A stretch of DNA of 64,000 nucleotides from Yponomeuta sedellus (GCA_934045075.1 OW203724.1:23527721-23591720), one strand, 5' to 3'; counted from the stretch's first letter, positions 46,541 through 57,899 are shown. The notes: generated from the sequence alone by a model not told the origin. A program made the numbers and translations.

Positions 46541-46758
46541 GCCTGAGTGTGCCTCATTTAATTAAAGAAAGAGCCTAACGCTTTTTGGTTTTGCTGACGT
46601 AGGTAAGGTTGCCTCATCAGCTACCGGATCCAAAGCCCTGCGTGGTACTTGGCGCTCCATTCAGACCTGTCTCATCGGTGTTCAAACCAATATGAACATT
46701 ATTCAAGCTCTATTGTCATTGTTCTATGTCAATTTTGGTCCTAATTAATACATCTCAG

Positions 46759-47254
46759 TAGGAGTGGGTCGTTGTCCGATTTTTCGACGACGAAACGCAA
46801 CCGTTTTTTCTGGAACGAAAACAGGTCCTCGAAACGGTTCTCGTTCGCAACTGGTTTCATTGTATGCGAACGAGCAAGGCGCAGAGGACGGTCAAACGAG
46901 TGCGAACGAGACGAAATCACGAAACATCGGAAAAAATAAGTTGTTTTACACGATATTCGACTGTATACTCATAGACATAAAGATTACTTTATTGTATCAC
47001 AGACCAAAACGAACGGAACGAGCAAGGAGCCGACGACGACGTCGCAATGATCTCATTACGTTCTAGGCTCTATTAATATAGCACTAAAGCACATATCCGC
47101 GTCAAACAATCTAAGGACTGGTCTCGCGACGAACAAACGCTGGCACTGCTTTAGAGTCGCTGGCACTGCTTTAGAATGAAACGTAAAACGGTCCTATCGT
47201 CGCGGAACACAAAACGGTCTTATAAAACGGTTCGTCTTTGCAACGATCACGCCT
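46759..47254. mobile_element. Probable non-autonomous DNA transposon with 9-bp flanking repeat
   Basis: ACATCTCAG occurs exactly at 46750-46758 and 47255-47263. Ends are imperfect inverted repeats: TAGGAGTGGGTCGTTG on the left, the complement of AGGCGTGATCGTTG on the right. The interior has many CGAAC/GAAACG runs and a direct repeat CGCTGGCACTGCTTTAGA at 47139-47174. If the true duplication is 8 bp a hAT origin is possible. Confidence 0.55.
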
Positions 47255-47298
47255 ACATCTCAGCTTCTTGTGTACCTAATTCACGCTACGCGTCCCAT

Positions 47299-47425
47299 GA
47301 TGCCGGCGCCAGACAGAAAATTCAAACAAATGTTATTTGTTACTATTGTCACATAAAATGTCCGTGCCACACATGTGCACACTTATGTGATCAGTTGTTT
47401 GAACTTCTGTCTTGCGCCAGCATAC
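47299..47425. repeat. Foldback MITE
   Basis: ATGCCGGCGCCAGACAGAAA with TTCAAACAA at the left pairs with TTGTTTGAAC, TTCTGTCTTGCGCCAGCAT at the right; arms about 29 bp. Confidence 0.65.
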
Positions 47426-47835
47426 CTAATACGTAACGAAACAAATAAAAATATTTTGCATATTTTAGCAGCGAAAGTATAATTTTTATTGACAACACCA
47501 TAAAATAGAAACAATAACAAATAGTATCATCGTTCTCAATATAGACTGGCTGGTTAATGAACTACAATGAAGAAAATTATAGAAAACCCAAAAAGAAACT
47601 AGTTTACAGCGCCATCTGTCGATGTACGTTTGAATTAATTGGTAAGTGATGAAACGACGTAAACTGACCGTGGCATGCTACAAGCACACAGGAAAAGACT
47701 GAAGAAGAACTTATGAATTACGAAGAATGTCGATAGATGGCGCTACTTATTTATAAATGTGCCTCAGTGTCAAATCATGGAATCTTATCATACGTACATG
47801 TGTATCTGATTTATATAGATTTAAGAGGACTTGAG

Positions 47836-47995
47836 AAAAGATAGTCAGAGTGGAGTTTTTTCCCCCGCTGCCTTTTTCTCCACTACACTACGGCCCGAAG
47901 GCAGCGGCTTTCACTTTCATGTTGCATTGTACTTTGATATTCAGCAAATAGAATGTTAATTCTTTACGTTGAAATAAATTGAATTGAATTGAATT
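47836..47995 (+). repeat. LINE 3' end
   Basis: CAGAGTGGAGTTTTTTCCCC, CTTTTTCTCCACTAC, ending TTGAAATAAATTGAATTGAA. The same module occurs at 10740-10850 and partly at 38401-38470. Confidence 0.6.
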
Positions 47996-48314
47996 CCACC
48001 TTCTATAGTTAGGGTTCCAATTTCAAAAAAAAAACCTTCGTTGTTTCTTTTTCCGTTTATCTGACAAGATCCGTTTTCTCGGGGTAGTCATGGTAGCGAT
48101 CAAATTAGGTACTATCTAATAATAAAATCTATACAATCCGTCCTAGAGTCAAAAAAACGGCCAAGTCCATGACAGGCCAAGCGCAGTGCGGGTTCAGTAG
48201 AAAGAGATTACCTATGGAAGCGCCAATGAAAAACGAAATAATTTGATATAAAGTTTAATTCATTTGTTCAATATATTTGGCGGTCATTATATCTGGAATA
48301 GCATTTATAATTTG

Positions 48315-48662
48315 TGTAAGATATATTTTTTTTTTTTTATTTTTTTTTTCATACAAAACCCACAGCACAAGTTAAATTATAAAAAATGGTTGTGTAGAAA
48401 AATCTAAACATAGGCCACTTAAGGGCTTACATTATATTAACTTAGCTACTATACAGGAACAAAGGTAGGCTTACATAATTTAAGTTATTAAACAGATTTT
48501 ACAAATTAGTGGAATAAACAGAAAAAATAGGCTATGGCCTTACATATTTAAAACTTATTTGTATATATATATAGGAACAGAGTGATGTTAAATTTCATGA
48601 CTGCATAGTGTGTGCGTGTGAGGGTGTGTTTGAGTGTGTGAGGGTGTATGTGTGTGTGTAAT
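48315..48662. repeat. Poly(T) tract and GT-rich microsatellite
   Basis: T runs at about 48327-48353; then reversed LINE-like sequence; then GTGTGCGTGTGAGGGTGTG type repeats at about 48607-48660. Confidence 0.65.
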
Positions 48663-48742
48663 AAGAATATTCCTTCTTGTACGCACCAGAAAGTAATTAC
48701 AGAGACAACAGTTACAAAAGAAGAGGTCGGGACTACCCGAGG

Positions 48743-48895
48743 CCACGGCAACTGTAACGCTGCCGAAACGTCGGGAAAAGGTAATTACGTTTTTTTTATA
48801 GTTATAATATATTAAACGGGTCAAATTGCGGTTATTTATTAGGTAAAACGTAATTACCTTTTCCCGACGTTTCGGCAGCGTTACAGTTGCCGTGG
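48743..48895. repeat. Inverted repeat with 51-bp arms
   Basis: 48743-48793 (CCACGGCAACTGTAACGCTG, CCGAAACGTCGGG) and its near-exact complement at 48845-48895, separated by 51 bp that includes ATTAAACGGGTCAAATTGCG. The spacer type recurs alone near 54527. Confidence 0.82.
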
Positions 48896-48997
48896 TTACC
48901 TCTTCAGGTACCTACCTACATTATTTTTAAGTATAAGTATGTATATCAATATTTATATTTGCACCATCTACCCGTCTCACTTTTCCTTCAGCAACTC

Positions 48998-49112
48998 TCC
49001 ATCGTAGATCTGGAAGAAATTGCTCTAAGCAATAAGGCCGCCAATTGTAGTATCTCTGTAATTATTTTATGTTTGTTTTTTTCTGGTGTACAATAAAGAA
49101 TATTCTTATCTT
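48998..49112 (+). repeat. LINE 3' end (family U)
   Basis: ATCTGGAAGAAATTGCTCTA, AGCAATAAGGCCGCCAATTG, GGTGTACAATAAAGAATATT. Contains an AATAAA. This is the clearest forward copy of the family. Confidence 0.7.
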
Positions 49113-49474
49113 ACAGTTGTGTAGTGGTAGTACCTACTTACAAAAGTTATGGATTGAAAAAAAAAAAACTTTGTACAGTACTACACATCATAAAAGTCCC
49201 TTCGGGAATCTACGTTCGCGCCGACTAGAAAGAAGTGTAACGAAAGTACTCGAAGCTATAAGTACATTCAACATGATCTTTAACGGTTAAGAACTATTAT
49301 CTAATCTGTGGTTAAGGTGCAGAATTAATTGCCGCAGTAGCGCTACCTATTTCGCTCACGCTAATATTGCCAAACTAATAGTCACCTGCATCGATGACAT
49401 TGAATCAACCAATAGCAACAAAGGCCTGCCATAAAATGAAACTATCTGATTGGTCGATCAACTTCCCGCACATC

Positions 49475-50738
49475 CAAAATTTGGTCATCTGCGCAGGTAG
49501 GTACATCCGCGATACTTAATTCTTGTGTAGCACTGTACTGTCTTATTTAACTTTGTCCGTGGATCGCCGCATTTTTCCTGAAAGGCAGATTCTGTACTGG
49601 GTGGACGAATGAACTTTATCTTACTTATAGTCATTTGTGAATGATATGTTATCGTAAAGCGTCAATTTCTGTTATCCAAGTCAAGAGTCAAATATTGGCT
49701 CATTTACTAGCTATGTACATAATCATTTGTGACTCCAAACAATACTTATTGAAACATGGCTAGTAGAATAGATTACTTATCGTCACGGTAGAATGAAAAG
49801 TCATCCTAACAGACACTTCTTATTTTTTATGTTTTCAGATACGGGGTAAAAGTTACAAAAAAATTAAAAGTGTTGTTTGATGCTCGATTTTACCAATTAA
49901 AAGCGTTCATTACTGGGGTATCTTACTTAAGCGTTAGATATTATCACAGGAACTAAAATAATCAAATTTTTTGCTTAAGAGTTCTATGTAAATAAAGTAG
50001 TTAGTTTTAGAACATAAATCCCGGTTTTGTTTTGTTACTTAATTTTCTCAAATAAAGTTATCGCTAGATGCATCATACTCGTCATCATTACTTATGTCAC
50101 TACAAAACTAATACATAAATTACAATAAATATATATATATTGGCCTTTTTTGCATCTACGTAATGAGATCATTTATACAGCGTCCAGTGGTATCGTCACT
50201 CACACTAGATGGCTGAAGGGACCACTCCGACGCTGTAGTGCCTGGGACATGGTTATATAGATGGTGTAGGCTTGTCCAGCACCTTTACCATCCTGACAGC
50301 TTAGTCGGCCTAGCCCACAGGAAAGACTAGTCAATAAGTGCGGAGCCAACCAAGCCTCGGGTTTCCTCACAGTGTTTTCCTTCACTTAGCGTGTGGTATT
50401 GCGACTACAAATTCGCAAATGTACGTAACTTTGAAATTAAACAAACTCATTGGTACATGCCCGCACTCGGGATCGAACCTGGGGCTCTCGCTTGCGAGTA
50501 CATGGTGCTACCCACTTTAGACTAAACATAAAATTAAAGACAATTTATACTTTATGTGGGATGTTTACGGTGGGAATTCCTGTTGCTTTAACTCCGTTTC
50601 AAGACTGTGTTAAGCCTGTGGGCTTGTTTAAGTGTCATTATCATCAGTCAGCCACGAGAAGTCCATGGATTCCTCCATGGATTTTCAAAAAGACTGGTTA
50701 GAAGCGGCTTGCATCCAGCGTTGTTTAAGTGTAATCAC
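49475..50738 (+). repeat. Left arm of a long inverted duplication
   Basis: Matches 55267-56525 on the opposite strand at high identity (few differences plus an 18-bp gap near 50370). It includes part of a SINE-C body (50360-50520). The order differs: here segment X (49475-49597) precedes segment Y (49597-50738), while in the other arm X follows Y. A third partial copy lies at 57411-57600. No protein was recognised. Confidence 0.85.
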
Positions 50739-51868
50739 CAGTGGTCGGAGTAGGTATATTGAATTAAGGTCACTGACATCAAACGTATATGTTAATATGG
50801 ATACGCCTCCGAGTTTCCGGATTATTATGATAAAAATACCGAAACATCGAAATTATTACATGAAACTAGTTAAAAATGTTCAATACTCTCAACGCTATGC
50901 TGCTAGTGGCGTAGATGACCAGAATTTAATAGTAAAAAATGACTGGTGTGTAAAAACCTTGTTGTAGTAAAAGTGTTGGAGTAAAAGCCTAAGCATGTAT
51001 AAAATGATATAATAATAATATTCATTTCAACACACGACATCCGGCAAACAGGGTCTTTTGTCCTCTTATCTCTATGCTCAACGCATCTGACCAATTAGAA
51101 TCAAGTATCCAGGATGACTCATTGACTGTTTGTTCGAAAACAATGCGCTCGCACCGACATCCAGACCAAGTGGCTCACTCACTTATTTCGGTTCGTGGAG
51201 TGCGCTTATTTTATGTGTTGTGAATATCTTGACTTGACCCTGGCTTGTTTACTGTCTTCTGAAATCTACTTAAAACGACGAATTTGGCTTATAACTACGG
51301 ACATCGATTTATTACTCTTGGATTGGGCCCATTTGAAGTTGTTTTTGTACGGGTAAGTTTTAATTATTTTCACTATTTAAGAAGGTTTTAGAACTTGGAA
51401 ACAGTTAAAAAAATCACTTTATAGCAATCATCACAGCGCATGAGAGTCCGGTACGCACACCGCAGGGCTATCACCGCTTCAGTTAAAAAAAACACTTTAT
51501 ATGAAACAGAATTTCATTATCGACTTTACAGTTGTGTATGTATATATTGTAAATTTAAATCATTGTTTTAGGTGAGATATAAATAAATATGGCAAAGGTC
51601 AAGGCTGAAACAGTGCAAAAGTGGTTATTGCACTATCCTGAGCTACTTTACGATAACGCTAGTTAAAAATAATTATTTTTAATAAAACTGTAATAATGAT
51701 TATTTGTATTAACAATAAACAATTTTGTTTGCTTACATATGGTTTTTTATTTTATTACTCTATTTACCAAATTTTTGGAAACTCCGGTACATTCCGGAAG
51801 AAATGCATGTCCATGTTATGATATCATGACGCAAGTATCTAAAATCAATATACCTACTCCGACCACTG
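50739..51868. mobile_element. hAT-superfamily transposon, non-autonomous, intact ends
   Basis: Perfect 24-bp terminal inverted repeats beginning CAGTGGTCGGAGTAGGTATA, flanked by the 8-bp target duplication GTAATCAC (50731-50738 and 51869-51876). Both the CAGTG start and the 8-bp duplication are hAT hallmarks. The interior of about 1.1 kb shows no transposase domain; only a 26-codon frame at 51590-51667 is seen. The inverted duplicate at about 55434-55443 preserves the unoccupied site. Confidence 0.92.
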
Positions 51869-51901
51869 GTAATCACTCTAAAAAAAAACATTCAATCGCA
51901 A

Positions 51902-52917
51902 TTACACTATTTTTATTTTTAATGCACTAACCCGTGCTAAGGAACAAATTTAAAAACCTATTTAGAGGCTGAAAATTTCACCCATGCCGGGATTCGAACC
52001 CGCAACCTCTGGCTATCCGTACCAGCGCTCTACCAATTGAGCCAATGGGCGACTCACGGCATCAGTGAAACTTCGAACCTCTTTACAATATTCTCTGTAT
52101 TACGTACAGGCAGCGACATCTGACTTAAGCAAATTGCATTACTTACAGCCCCGACCACCTACTTTGCAGTTAGGTTTAACATCGGAACGATATCACTGTA
52201 CCCACATGATTACACTATTTTTATTTTTAATGCACTAACCCGTGCTAAGGAACAAATTTAAAAACCTATTTAGAGGCTGAAAATTTCACCCATGCCGGGA
52301 TTCGAACCCGCAACCTCTGGCTATCCGTACCAGCGCTCTACCAATTGAGCCAATGGGCGACTCACGGCATCAGTGAAACTTCGAACCTCTTTACAATATT
52401 CTCTGTATTACGTACAGGCAGCTTAAGTCTTAAGTCAGATGTCGCTGCCTGTACGTAATACAGAGAATATTGTAAAGAGGTTCGAAGTTTCACTGATGCC
52501 GTGAGTCGCCCATTGGCTCAATTGGTAGAGCGCTGGTACGGATAGCCAGAGGTTGCGGGTTCGAATCCCGGCATGGGTGAAATTTTCAGCCTCTAAATAG
52601 GTTTTTAAATTTGTTCCTTAGCACGGGTTAGTGCATTAAAAATAAAAATAGTGTAATCATGTGGGTACAGTGATATCGTTCCGATGTTAAACCTAACTGC
52701 AAAGTAGGTGGTCGGGGCTGTAAGTAATGCAATTTGCTTAAGTCAGATGTCGCTGCCTGTACGTAATACAGAGAATATTGTAAAGAGGTTCGAAGTTTCA
52801 CTGATGCCGTGAGTCGCCCATTGGCTCAATTGGTAGAGCGCTGGTACGGATAGCCAGAGGTTGCGGGTTCGAATCCCGGCATGGGTGAAATTTTCAGCCT
52901 CTAAATAGGTTTTTAAA
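51902..52917. mobile_element. Palindromic four-copy SINE-A insertion in one target duplication
   Basis: TTCAATCGCAA flanks the whole block (51891-51901 and 52918-52928); the duplicate at 55420-55430 has this sequence once. Order: reversed unit, reversed partial unit, centre near 52433 (CAGCTTAAGTCTTAAGTC), forward partial unit, forward unit. Reversed tRNA-like heads are near 51984-52053 and 52293-52362, forward heads near 52508-52577 and 52817-52886. The left end is the SINE tail; the right end is AGGTTTTTAAA. Confidence 0.9.
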
Positions 52918-52978
52918 TTCAATCGCAAGTACATAATAAATTTTAAAAAAATGTGTATGACTATTATTATACCTATTT

Positions 52979-53137
52979 ATACTATTTTTATTTTTAATGC
53001 ACTAACCCGTGCTAAGGCCAAATTTTAAAACCTATTTAGAGGCTAAAAATTTCACCCATGCCACGCACGGATAGCCAGAAGTTGCGGGTTCGAATCCCGG
53101 CATGGGTGAAATTTTTAGCCTCTAAATAGGTTTTAAA
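52979..53137. mobile_element. Short foldback SINE-A with 13-bp target duplication
   Basis: ATTATACCTATTT at 52966-52978 and 53138-53150. The left half is reversed from the tail (ATACTATTTTTATTTTTAATG) to CACCCATGCC; the right half is forward from ACGGATAGCCAG to AATAGGTTTTAAA. Only about 50 bp from the preceding insertion. Confidence 0.88.
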
Positions 53138-53369
53138 ATTATACCTATTTGTTAAAAAGTTAAATATCTTTACGGTTAAAGAAATCAGATCGTGTTTTTC
53201 AACACCCGGAACGAAATGGATCAAGTGTTTGCTTTTCGATACCGTCGTGATTTAATGGTGAAATTGAGGGAGAAAAACTTCATTTCACCTTAAACTCCGA
53301 AAAGCAAACATGAAATACGGATATCTACTTTCACTGGCGTGAGAAATAGATCTACAAAATCTTCAAATA

Positions 53370-53640
53370 TGTGTAGAAATATAGTCTTCTTCTCTTCTTC
53401 TTTCGTGATCGTGATCATATACAATAGTTCTCCACTTGTCTCGGTCATATGCGCAGTGGGAGGCGTGCTGAATGGATCCCCCAGCTGCCTTCTTTATGGC
53501 ATCGGACCAGCCTATTGGTGTTCTGCCTTTCGCTCGTCTGCTCTCCAACTGGCACAAACCGATCTGCTTCTCTAGGCTATGACATCGTGACCGCATAATA
53601 TGCCCAAAAAAGCTAAGGGACAGACTGACGACAGTCGCTT
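53370..53640 (-). pseudogene. LINE reverse-transcriptase C-terminal remnant
   Basis: The minus-strand translation contains CQLESRRAKGRTPIGWSDAI, KKAAGG and RDKWRTIVYDHD, the end of a LINE ORF2 (G.RP..W.D.I..A..R..WR). Ends at the left in a TTCTTC-rich tail. Confidence 0.7.
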
Positions 53641-53721
53641 CGTTATTCCGAGCTCGTTAAGTATAGAAATATTGGTTCTGAAGGCTGTCCACGGGAAATA
53701 TAGTAAATAAGAAATATAAAA

Positions 53722-54031
53722 TAAGCAACAACAGACGCGGTCATGCACAGGATGGGAGAGCGTCCCGTGACTACCGCTAGTGGCATTTTTCCGAGCGCTT
53801 CCGTGCTTCGCAAGGCACGTTAAGCCGTTGGTGCCGGCTGTTATATAATAGCAGTCGTTAAGCCATGTCAGAGGCCTTATGAGCGGCTTGATAACTTCTG
53901 ACAGTAAGGCCCGCCACTGTCTTACAATCCTCCACCAACCCGGACTTGGCCCCCGTGGTGGAGTATTGCCTAACCTCCCTGCGGTGCAGAAAGATACCCG
54001 TGCCCCAGCAGTGGGGACATGCAATGGTTGA
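53722..54031 (-). repeat. Dispersed repeat family P
   Basis: Reverse copy from AGCAACAACAGACGCGGTC to GGGGACATGCAATGGTTGAT, close to 24600-24906 but lacking the outer GGCCTAGGCG part. Confidence 0.72.
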
Positions 54032-54274
54032 TAACGTAACGTAAGAAATATAGTAGATCAACAAAAATCTCCAAATATGTGTGCGGCTTTTCACCACCGA
54101 ACCGCTCAAAGCTGCCGTCTCACGCTAAATGCAATCAGAGTGATTTCTTTGCATGAACGCTGTTTCGGGGATTCCAAAGCTGAGTGCTGGCTCCTGAATA
54201 AGTACAATGTACACTGCTGCAGTCTATTGATTAGAACTAGTTTCGTATATTCTCACACAAATTTAATACACGTC

Positions 54275-54300
54275 ACATACACACACACACACACCCTCAC
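54275..54300. repeat. CA microsatellite
   Basis: CACATACACACACACACACA followed by CCCTCACACG. Confidence 0.7.
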
Positions 54301-54304
54301 ACGT

Positions 54305-55266
54305 ATATCACGTTTGATTTTAATAGAAGTACAACTTGCATGTTTTATTTTTAACCTCCTAAGCCCTGGCGTCCCAGAAATAGGACATAACGAATAACTT
54401 TCTTAATTGACACCCCATGATTTAGTAGGAAACATGTTCTACTAAAAGAACTTTCTCATTGTTCAAGTTAATTAATTTGTTTATAAGTATTTCCTAATGA
54501 CTTGCGATGCTCGTTCATAGTTATATATTAAACGGGTATAATTGCGATTATCTATTAGATAAAACGTAATTACCTCTATGTTCCTACCTTTGTAAGTACG
54601 CGAATTATTATTAGCATAAAATCAGTCTTTTTTAGTCTTAAAAATAAAAAGAAGACGGCGGGATAAAAATACAGTGTTTGTGTAAGTATTTCCTATGTAC
54701 TGTCACCTTGCAGGCAATAGCTGTTAGTCTTCCTAAATTTTTTTTTCTCTTCTCTGTATCTGCCATCAGCCCTTGTTTGACTTTAATCAGATGGTTTCTG
54801 GGTAGATCTGGCGTTAAGCGTATAGTCCTTGAATTTTTGACTATAAATTCTCAGTAGTTTTGTCATCAATGACGTGTTTTCGCCTCAGTCGCCTGACATT
54901 GGGTCTGGTATAATATAAAATATATGTATTTTTTATGTAGCATATAAACGTCCCAATGGAGGGCACATACCTTTTATCAGAGTGATTTTAGGCTTGCGTC
55001 GAGGTGAACATCTCAGACACTCAGGTTTCCTCACGATGTGATGCTTCGAAAATAAAAAAACGGTTTTACAACTGAACCTTTCAAAGCAGCCGGATGCAGT
55101 ATATCCCAACCTGAGGCGGCGGATTTGGAGCCCGTTTTAGCAGGTCCCTTTGACGCGGGAATGCATTGAAGGGTTAACGCTCGAGGTGTTTGGGATTGAC
55201 AGTGTTTGTTTCTTTTTGCTCCAGTGGGCTTGGGGTTGTAGAGTTGTAATGTTGCATTATTTAAAA
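54305..55266. other. Spacer with minor repeat traces
   Basis: A CCTCCTAAGCCCTGGCGTCC segment near 54355 resembles the 32740-33265 tandem unit, and ATTAAACGGGTATAATTGCG near 54530 resembles the spacer at 48800. Otherwise nothing recognised. Confidence 0.4.
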
Positions 55267-56525
55267 TTCACTACAGAATCTGCCTTTCAGGAAAAATGCG
55301 GCGATCCACGGACAAAGTTAAATAAGACAGTACAGTGCTACACAATAAATAAGTATCGCGGATGTACCTACCTGCGCAGATGACAAAATTTTGGATGTGA
55401 TTTTGCGATTGTTACTTGCGATTGAATGTTTTTTTTAGAGTGATTACACTTAAACAACGCTGGATGCAAGCCGCTTCTAACCAGCCTTTTTGAAAATCCA
55501 TGGAGGAATCCATGGACTTCTCGTGGCTGACTGATGATAATGACACTTAAACAAGCCCACAGGCTTAACACAGCCTTGAAACGGAGTTAAAGCAACAGGA
55601 ATTCCCACCGTAAACATCCCACATAAAGTATAAATTGTCTTTAATTTTATGTTTAGTCTAAAGTGGGTAGCACCATGTACTCGCAAGCGAGAGCCCCAGG
55701 CTAGATCCCGAGTGCGGGCATGTACCAATGAGTTTGTTTAATTTCAAAGTTACGTACATTTGCGAATTTGTAGTCGCAATACCACACGCTAAGTGAAACC
55801 CGAGGCTTGATTGGCTCCGCACTTATTGACTAGTCTTTCCTGTGGGCTAGGCCGACTAAGCTGTCAGGATGGTATAGGTGCTGGACAAGCCTACACCATC
55901 TATAAAACCATTTCCCAGGCACTACAGCGTCGGAGTGGTCCCTTCGGCCATCTAGTGTGAGTGACGATACCACTGGACGCTGTATAAATGATCTCATTAC
56001 GTAGATGCAAAAAAGGCCAATATATATATAAGTGACAAAAGTAATGATGACGAGTATGATGCATCTTTATTTGAAAAAAATAAGTAACAAAACAAAACCG
56101 GGATTTATGTTCTAAAACTAACTACTTTATTTACATAGAACTCTTAAGCAAAAAATTTGATTATTTTAGTTCCTGTGATAATATCTAACGCTTAAGTAAG
56201 ATACCCCAGTAATGAACGCTTTTAATTGGTAAAATCGAGCATCAAACAACACTTTTAATTTTTTTGTAACTTTTACCCCGTATCTGAAAACATAAAAAAT
56301 AAGAAGTGTCTGTTAGGATGACTTTTCATTCTACCGTGACGATAAGTAATCTATTCTACTAGCCATGTTTCAATAAGTATTGTTTGGAGTCACAAATGAT
56401 TATGTACATAGCTAGTAAATGAGCCAATATTTGACTCTTGACTTGGATAACAGAAATTGACGCTTTACGATAACATATCATTCACAAATGACTATAAGTA
56501 AGATAAAGTCCATTCGTCCACAAAT
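55267..56525 (-). repeat. Right arm of the long inverted duplication
   Basis: Complement of 49475-50738, with segment X at 55267-55400 placed after segment Y (read on the minus strand). It keeps undisrupted sequence where the left arm carries the hAT (AGAGTGATTACAC at about 55434-55446) and the SINE-A block (TTGCGATTGAA at about 55420). Contains a SINE-C stretch at 55660-55800. Confidence 0.85.
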
Positions 56526-56589
56526 GCGTTACAAATCATTAACTTTCTGACATGTACTGAAACTAAAATAAGATCACTAACAACTTTAG

Positions 56590-57330
56590 GAATATGGGCT
56601 TAATTACCACGAGGGCCCACCGTGGACTGGCAATTTTAAGCGCCTTAAACGCCATTGAGGTATTTAAACACCTCAGTCACGCATATTTTCCTTCACGGTT
56701 CTTCTTATTCAGGCTATATTATGTAGTCCACTGCTGGACATAGCCTCCCCTAATGAGCGCCACAGCGCCCTGTCTTCAGCTTGCCGCATCCAGCATCTGC
56801 CGGCAGTTTTTCGCAGATCGTCATCCCACCTGGTCGGAGGGCGTCCTACACTACGTTTGCCGAGTCGCGGTCTCCACTCAAGAACACGTTTACTCTCTGT
56901 GGTTTACTCCAATGGTTGTCGGTTCTTCGCGAGATATGGCCAGCCCACGGCCACTTCAGCTTGCTGATTCTCTGAGCTATGTCGATAACTTTGGTTCTCT
57001 GTGGGACGCATTCGTTACGAATCCTATCCTTCAGAGAAATCCTATCCTTCGGAGGGCGTCCTCAGGTTTCGTCACAATCTCCTCCTTCCGTAAACGTAGT
57101 GTTTGCCGAGTCGCGGTCTCCACTCAAGAACACGTTTACTCCAACGGTTGTCGGTTCTTTGCGAGATATGGCCAGCCCACGGTTATTTTACATTAGCTTC
57201 ACGGTTAGCGAGTAGTATTGCTACTATAACTTCACAAATAAAGTCACTGGTATATTCTCGCACTGAAAATTGAACCTGGGTCTCTCGTTTCTGAATCCAT
57301 GGTTCTACCCACTGGGTTACCGCCGCTCTC
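56590..57330 (-). repeat. SINE-C copy split by a LINE
   Basis: CCCACCGTGGACTGGCAATT to CTTCACGGTT (56700), then after the inserted LINE CTTCACGGTTAGCGAGTAGT (57197) to the B-box complement GAAAATTGAACCTGGG (about 57265) and head. Confidence 0.72.
56701..57196 (-). mobile_element. LINE 3'-end insertion (family T) with 10-bp target duplication
   Basis: CTTCACGGTT at 56691-56700 and 57197-57206. The 3' end lies at the left (TCTTCTTATTCAGGC, GTCCACTGCTGGACATAGCC). A segment of about 85 bp (GTTTGCCGAGTCGCGGTCTC to GATATGGCCAGCCCACGG) occurs twice, near 56858 and 57099. Confidence 0.8.
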
Positions 57331-57410
57331 TGAAGGGAGCACACAGAAATGACTAAGAGAGAACAATAAACAATTTGAAGAAGCTGCTTAGTATATTATA
57401 GTGAAAAACA

Positions 57411-57600
57411 TATATATATTGGCCTTTTTTGCATCTACTTAATGAGATGATTTATGCAGCGTCCAATAGCATCTTCACTCACACTAGATGGGTGAAGTGA
57501 CCACTCCGACGCTGTAGTGCCTGGGACATGGTTTTATAGATGGTAAAACCACCACCTAGCACCTTTCCTGTGTGCTAGGCCGACTAAGCTGTCAGGAGTG
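57411..57600 (+). repeat. Third, partial copy of the 50135-50300 sequence
   Basis: TATATATTGGCCTTTTTTGC, CACTCCGACGCTGTAGTGCC, GGCCGACTAAGCTGTCAGG. More diverged than the two long arms, showing that the arms belong to a repeat family rather than to a unique segment only. Confidence 0.7.
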
Positions 57601-57899
57601 GAATATATTCATATAAATAATGAAGGTCTAGGCCGTCTTGTTAAATAGGGGTTCAATGTCTTAGTAGCTGAAATAAAAGAAGCCATACGGTAAGTCTAGA
57701 TTTGAGCTCCCGTAGAGTCAACGTAAAATTCAGATCTTTGTCTATCTGTACAGTCGCGTGAACTAACATGTAAACTTTGTCGCATTAACCTCTTCTAGCC
57801 TGATGTATGAAAAATCGACTATTTCAACTTTGAAAAGGTACTGAATCGCGCGTAGCCCCGGCTGCTTGTGTAATCTTAAACGATCACGAAGATTAAGCT

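Noticed and set aside
47176..47436. 86-codon Cys/His-rich frame (CYYCHIKCPCHTCAHLC) as a zinc-finger protein
   Set aside because: It overlaps the foldback MITE at 47299-47425 and the end of the 46759-47254 element; the Cys/His pattern is no known finger and there is no gene context.
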